Below are positions 7,374 to 9,670 of a DNA stretch of 9,670 bases, piece by piece. The translations under genes were made by a program, and so were the position numbers. The notes below the pieces were generated by a model. The model saw only the letters and a list, made by a program, of their open reading frames with translations. It was not told the origin of the DNA and did not search any database. Position 1 is the stretch's first letter. Every line of letters begins with the position of its first letter. Source of the stretch: Chloroflexota bacterium (GTDB lineage Bacteria > Chloroflexota > Dormibacteria > Dormibacterales > Dormibacteraceae); assembly GCA_005880755.1 (NCBI GenBank), contig VBGV01000052.1:1-9670 (forward strand), given 5' to 3'.

Positions 7374-8127
7374 TGGCGGCCAGAACCATCAGCGCCGACG
7401 CGAGCTGCGCCTGCCGCAGGCCGAGAAAGACGCTGGGGTCGGTCCGGACGAAGCTGAGGAAGAACCGTCCGGTTCCGTAGATCGCGAAGTAGATCAGTCC
7501 GAGCGCGCCGTCCGGCAGCCGGGCCTTGAGGCGTCGGTGGAAGGGCAACATGGCGCCGAGGATGAGCAGGCACAGCAGCATCTCGTACGCGACCTCAGGG
7601 TGGACGATCTTGCCCGGCTCGCCTAGCGTGTTCGGGTTGACGTACTCGACGCCCCACGGCAGGGTTGTCGGGCTCCCGTGGTGCTCTCCGTTGATGACGT
7701 CGCCGATCCGGCCGATGGCGAGCCCGATCATCGCGGCGGGGCCGCCCGCATCGAACATCTTCCAGTAGGAGAACTTCGTTCGCCGGGCCCAGATGTAGGC
7801 GCCGGCCATGGCCCCGAACAGGCCGCCCCACTGGCTGATGCCGCCTTCGGTCAGCGCGAAGATCCGGAGCAGCTGTCCGTCAGCGAACAGCTTGAAGTTC
7901 TCCCACACGTACAGCAGCCGCGCGCCGACGAGGCCGAGCACGACCATCCAGGCCAGCCCGTCGCCCGTGCCCGTCAAGTTCGGGACGTCCTTCTGGAGCA
8001 GCCAGAAGCCGAGGCGGGCCGCGGCGATGATGCCCAGGACCGCGAACACGCCGTGCCACGTGATGAGCAGCGGCCCGATGCGGACGATGTTGGGGTTCAG
8101 GTCGATGACGATCGTGAGCGGGATCAC
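7297..8127 (-). CDS. lgt: Prolipoprotein diacylglyceryl transferase Lgt
   Basis: Lgt is an inner-membrane enzyme that moves diacylglycerol from phosphatidylglycerol to the lipobox cysteine of prolipoproteins, the first step of lipoprotein maturation. The protein is 276 aa with about seven hydrophobic segments. The signature GRIGDVINGEHHGSPT (139-154) corresponds to the family pattern GRxGNxxNxExxG, followed by LPWGV and HPEVAYEM; GRFFLSFVR (220-228) and the Q242 region follow. Several positions important in E. coli differ: W24-H25-G26 where E. coli has WYG (Y26), W100 in place of H103, D143 in place of N146, and S225 in place of E243; R140, E148, G151 and R221 are kept. GTG 8127 overlaps the gltX stop (GTGA) and has a GGAG 8 nt upstream. 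The last 15 residues are an Ala/Pro-rich tail antisense to the DUF72 gene. Confidence 0.95.
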   Translation of the reverse strand: MIPLTIVIDLNPNIVRIGPLLITWHGVFAVLGIIAAARLGFWLLQKDVPNLTGTGDGLAWMVVLGLVGARLLYVWENFKLFADGQLLRIFALTEGGISQWGGLFGAMAGAYIWARRTKFSYWKMFDAGGPAAMIGLAIGRIGDVINGEHHGSPTTLPWGVEYVNPNTLGEPGKIVHPEVAYEMLLCLLILGAMLPFHRRLKARLPDGALGLIYFAIYGTGRFFLSFVRTDPSVFLGLRQAQLASALMVLAAIIVVPVLLRRASKAAAPAPATPSHV

Positions 8128-9494
8128 GCGGCCTGCTCCAGACGGGAGAGTGCCTTCTCTTTAGGGAGCAGGGCGAACGCGTAGTGAATCGGGAGCGAGA
8201 CCTTCTTGCCGGTCAGAACGTCGCGCAGCGGCGTGTAGAACTTGCCCTTGCCAACTCCTGATTCCGAGACCGCTTTCTCCAGCGCAGCCTCGATCGGCTC
8301 GGGCTCCCAGGCGACGTCCTTCAGGACGTTGATCGCCGCGCGCACGCGCTCCGCGGTGGCGCTGTCGAGCGCGGGCGGCGGCGGATCGGTCCAGAGGTAG
8401 TCGAGATAGTCGACCGCCTGGGCAAGCTTGTGCATCCGCGTCTTGAGTGGTGGAACGGCGCGCTTGATGATGGCCGGATCGAGGTTCGGCACAAACGGCT
8501 GTAGGCGACTGGCCAGCTCATCGTCATCGAGCTTGCGGATGTACTCGCCGTTGATCCAGTTCAGCTTCTCCCAATCGAAACGCGCGCCCGCGTGCTGGAC
8601 GCGGTCGAACGAAAACGTCCGCACCAGCTCATCGAACGTAAAGATCTCCTGCTCCGTGCCGGGGTTCCAGCCGAGCAAGGCCAGGTAGTTGATGAGCGCC
8701 TCGGGCAGGTAGCCCTGCTCCTTGAACAGCATCAGGTTCGATTCGGGGTGCTTTCGTTTCGAGAGCTTGGCGCCGTCCGCGGCCAGGATCAGCGGCATGT
8801 GCGCGTATGCCGTCGGCCTCTCATAGCCGAGCGCGTCGATGAGCATCAGCTGGTAGGGGGTGTTGGACAGGTGCTCCTCGCCGCGGATCACGTGCGTCAT
8901 CTTCATCCGAGCGTCGTCCACGGGGCTCGCGAACTGATAGGTGGGGTAGCCGTCGGATTTGACGATGATGAAATCGCCGATCAGGTCGGCGTCGAATTTC
9001 ATGTGACCGCGCACCATGTCGGTGAACGTGACCTCGCCGCCAGGAACTTTGAAGCGGACCGCAAACACCGTGCGACCGGGCGGCGGGGTGGTCAAGCACC
9101 GGCGCGAGTATTTGTACGGCCGCTTTTGCATCTGGGCCTCTCTGCGTTCCGCCTCTAGCTCTTCGGGCGTGCAGTAGCAGCGGTATGCCTTTTCATCCTT
9201 CAGCAGGCGCGCCGCTTCCTCTTTGTAGATGTCGAGGCGCTCCGACTGCCGGTAGGGGGCGAAGGGACCGCCGTGATCCGGACCCTCGTCCCAGCCCAGG
9301 TCCAGCCAGCGCAGGCTGTCGTAGATGAGGGCCTCGTACTCGGGCCGGTTGCGCTCCATGTCGGTGTCGTCGATGCGCAGCACGAAGGTGCCCTGGTTCT
9401 GGCGCGAGAACAGCACGTTGTAGAGCGCCGTGCTTGCGGTCCCGAGGTGAGCGAACCCGGTGGGGCTCGGCGCGATTCTGACGCGAACGGACAC
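8124..9494 (-). CDS. gltX: Glutamyl-tRNA synthetase (class I)
   Basis: GluRS charges tRNA-Glu with glutamate using ATP in the cytosol. Numbered from GTG 9494 (456 aa, normal for bacterial GluRS): RIAPSPTGFAHLGTASTALY (6-25) holds the HIGH motif as HLGT, LRIDDTD (39-45) replaces the more usual RIEDTD, VIRGEEHL is at 202-209, and KLSKRK (243-248) is the KMSKS loop; the C-terminal anticodon-binding helices follow. C106, C108 and C133 match three of the zinc ligands known in E. coli GluRS, but the fourth (C-x-H) position is Thr. I cannot tell discriminating from non-discriminating (tRNA-Gln mischarging) enzymes here. Most callers would choose ATG 9500; I prefer GTG 9494 because it gives the family-typical N-terminus SVRVRIAPSPTG and lies 6 nt after a TAGGAT -10 box, which directly abuts the ATG. 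First gene of a gltX-lgt pair. Confidence 0.96.
   Translation of the reverse strand: MSVRVRIAPSPTGFAHLGTASTALYNVLFSRQNQGTFVLRIDDTDMERNRPEYEALIYDSLRWLDLGWDEGPDHGGPFAPYRQSERLDIYKEEAARLLKDEKAYRCYCTPEELEAERREAQMQKRPYKYSRRCLTTPPPGRTVFAVRFKVPGGEVTFTDMVRGHMKFDADLIGDFIIVKSDGYPTYQFASPVDDARMKMTHVIRGEEHLSNTPYQLMLIDALGYERPTAYAHMPLILAADGAKLSKRKHPESNLMLFKEQGYLPEALINYLALLGWNPGTEQEIFTFDELVRTFSFDRVQHAGARFDWEKLNWINGEYIRKLDDDELASRLQPFVPNLDPAIIKRAVPPLKTRMHKLAQAVDYLDYLWTDPPPPALDSATAERVRAAINVLKDVAWEPEPIEAALEKAVSESGVGKGKFYTPLRDVLTGKKVSLPIHYAFALLPKEKALSRLEQAA
8136..8139 (-). promoter_or_regulatory. Ribosome binding site of lgt (GGAG)
   Basis: On the minus strand, GGAG sits 8 nt before the GTG start of lgt, inside the last codons of gltX. 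It is one of the few clear Shine-Dalgarno matches in the window and supports GTG 8127 and coupled translation with gltX. Confidence 0.6.
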
Positions 9495-9512
9495 CGCCAT
9501 ATCCTACGGACG
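9477..9512. promoter_or_regulatory. Symmetric divergent leaderless promoter for gltX and the right-edge gene
   Basis: The seven bases at 9500-9506 (TATCCTA) give a -10 box on each strand: TATCCT (9500-9505) on plus and TAGGAT (9506-9501) on minus. Each is followed by exactly 6 nt and then a GTG: 9512 on plus, 9494 on minus. The implied start sites are 18 bp apart. CTGACG at 9478-9483 is a fair -35 for the plus side (16-bp spacer); on the minus side only a weak GACCGG (9530-9525, 18-bp spacer) is seen. Neither gene has a well-placed Shine-Dalgarno sequence if the mRNA begins at the GTG. The pattern is seen directly; promoter function is inferred. Confidence 0.6.
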
Positions 9513-9670
9513 TGCCAAAACACGCCGGTCTGCTCGCGCTCGTCGGTGGGGAAGAGTTCAAACCCGGCAACGAGGAGCAGGACCGATTGCTGGCCGCGGC
9601 GGCTGGACCCGGGCCTGCATTCGTGGTGCCGACCGCCGCGGCGAGACAGGGTCCGGAGGACGCGGTCGCG
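9512..9670 (+). CDS. Possible type 1 glutamine amidotransferase-like / peptidase S51-like protein (3'-truncated)
   Basis: Only the first 53 codons are present, from GTG 9512, and the frame runs off the window. The visible part has a first beta-strand GLLALVGGEEF (6-16), a spacer with NEEQDRLLAAA, and a second strand FVVPTAAAR (39-47). A glycine-rich VGGGEF-like turn followed by a PTA strand resembles the start of the cyanophycinase/peptidase S51 and class I glutamine-amidotransferase-like fold. The catalytic nucleophile would lie beyond the window, so the function cannot be tested here. It diverges from gltX with 17 bp between the two GTG codons. The start rests on codon use and the TATCCT box 6 nt upstream. 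Confidence 0.55.
   Translation, partial: MPKHAGLLALVGGEEFKPGNEEQDRLLAAAAGPGPAFVVPTAAARQGPEDAVA

Overview
The window is a gene-dense, very GC-rich stretch of a bacterial chromosome with no mobile elements, RNA genes or CRISPR visible. GC-rich third codon positions, many GTG/TTG starts, 4-nt gene overlaps, almost no Shine-Dalgarno sequences and several TANNNT boxes a few bases before start codons suggest a high-GC lineage that uses leaderless mRNAs, such as Actinomycetota or a Chloroflexota/Dormibacterota-like soil bacterium. The lineage is an inference and I cannot fix it.

Layout. A plus-strand run covers positions 2-7373. It holds a very large sensor histidine kinase with about six tandem GAF domains plus a PAS domain (cut by the left edge), then a small protein with a histidine-kinase fold whose ATP-binding residues are gone, a metallo-beta-lactamase-fold hydrolase of the LACTB2 type, the 23S rRNA methyltransferase RlmN, and a DUF72 protein. 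The last four are tightly packed (4-nt overlap, 5-nt gap, 4-nt gap). A minus-strand pair, gltX-lgt (9494 down to 7297), is joined by a 4-nt GTGA overlap and runs tail-to-tail into the DUF72 gene with a 77-bp antisense CDS overlap. At the right edge a plus-strand gene begins (9512), divergent from gltX.

How the genes may work together. The multi-GAF kinase and the degenerate kinase-like protein could form the top of a phosphorelay: kinase, then a Spo0B/ChpT-type phosphotransferase that has kept the DHp histidine but lost ATP binding, then a response regulator encoded elsewhere. That protein is the most interesting item in the window. The other genes are housekeeping: tRNA-Glu charging (gltX), lipoprotein lipidation (lgt), rRNA and tRNA methylation (rlmN).

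The second notable item is the gltX/right-edge-gene divide. The seven bases TATCCTA can be read as a -10 box on both strands, each exactly 6 nt from a GTG codon. This implies a symmetric divergent promoter making two leaderless mRNAs, and moves the gltX start two codons downstream of the obvious ATG.
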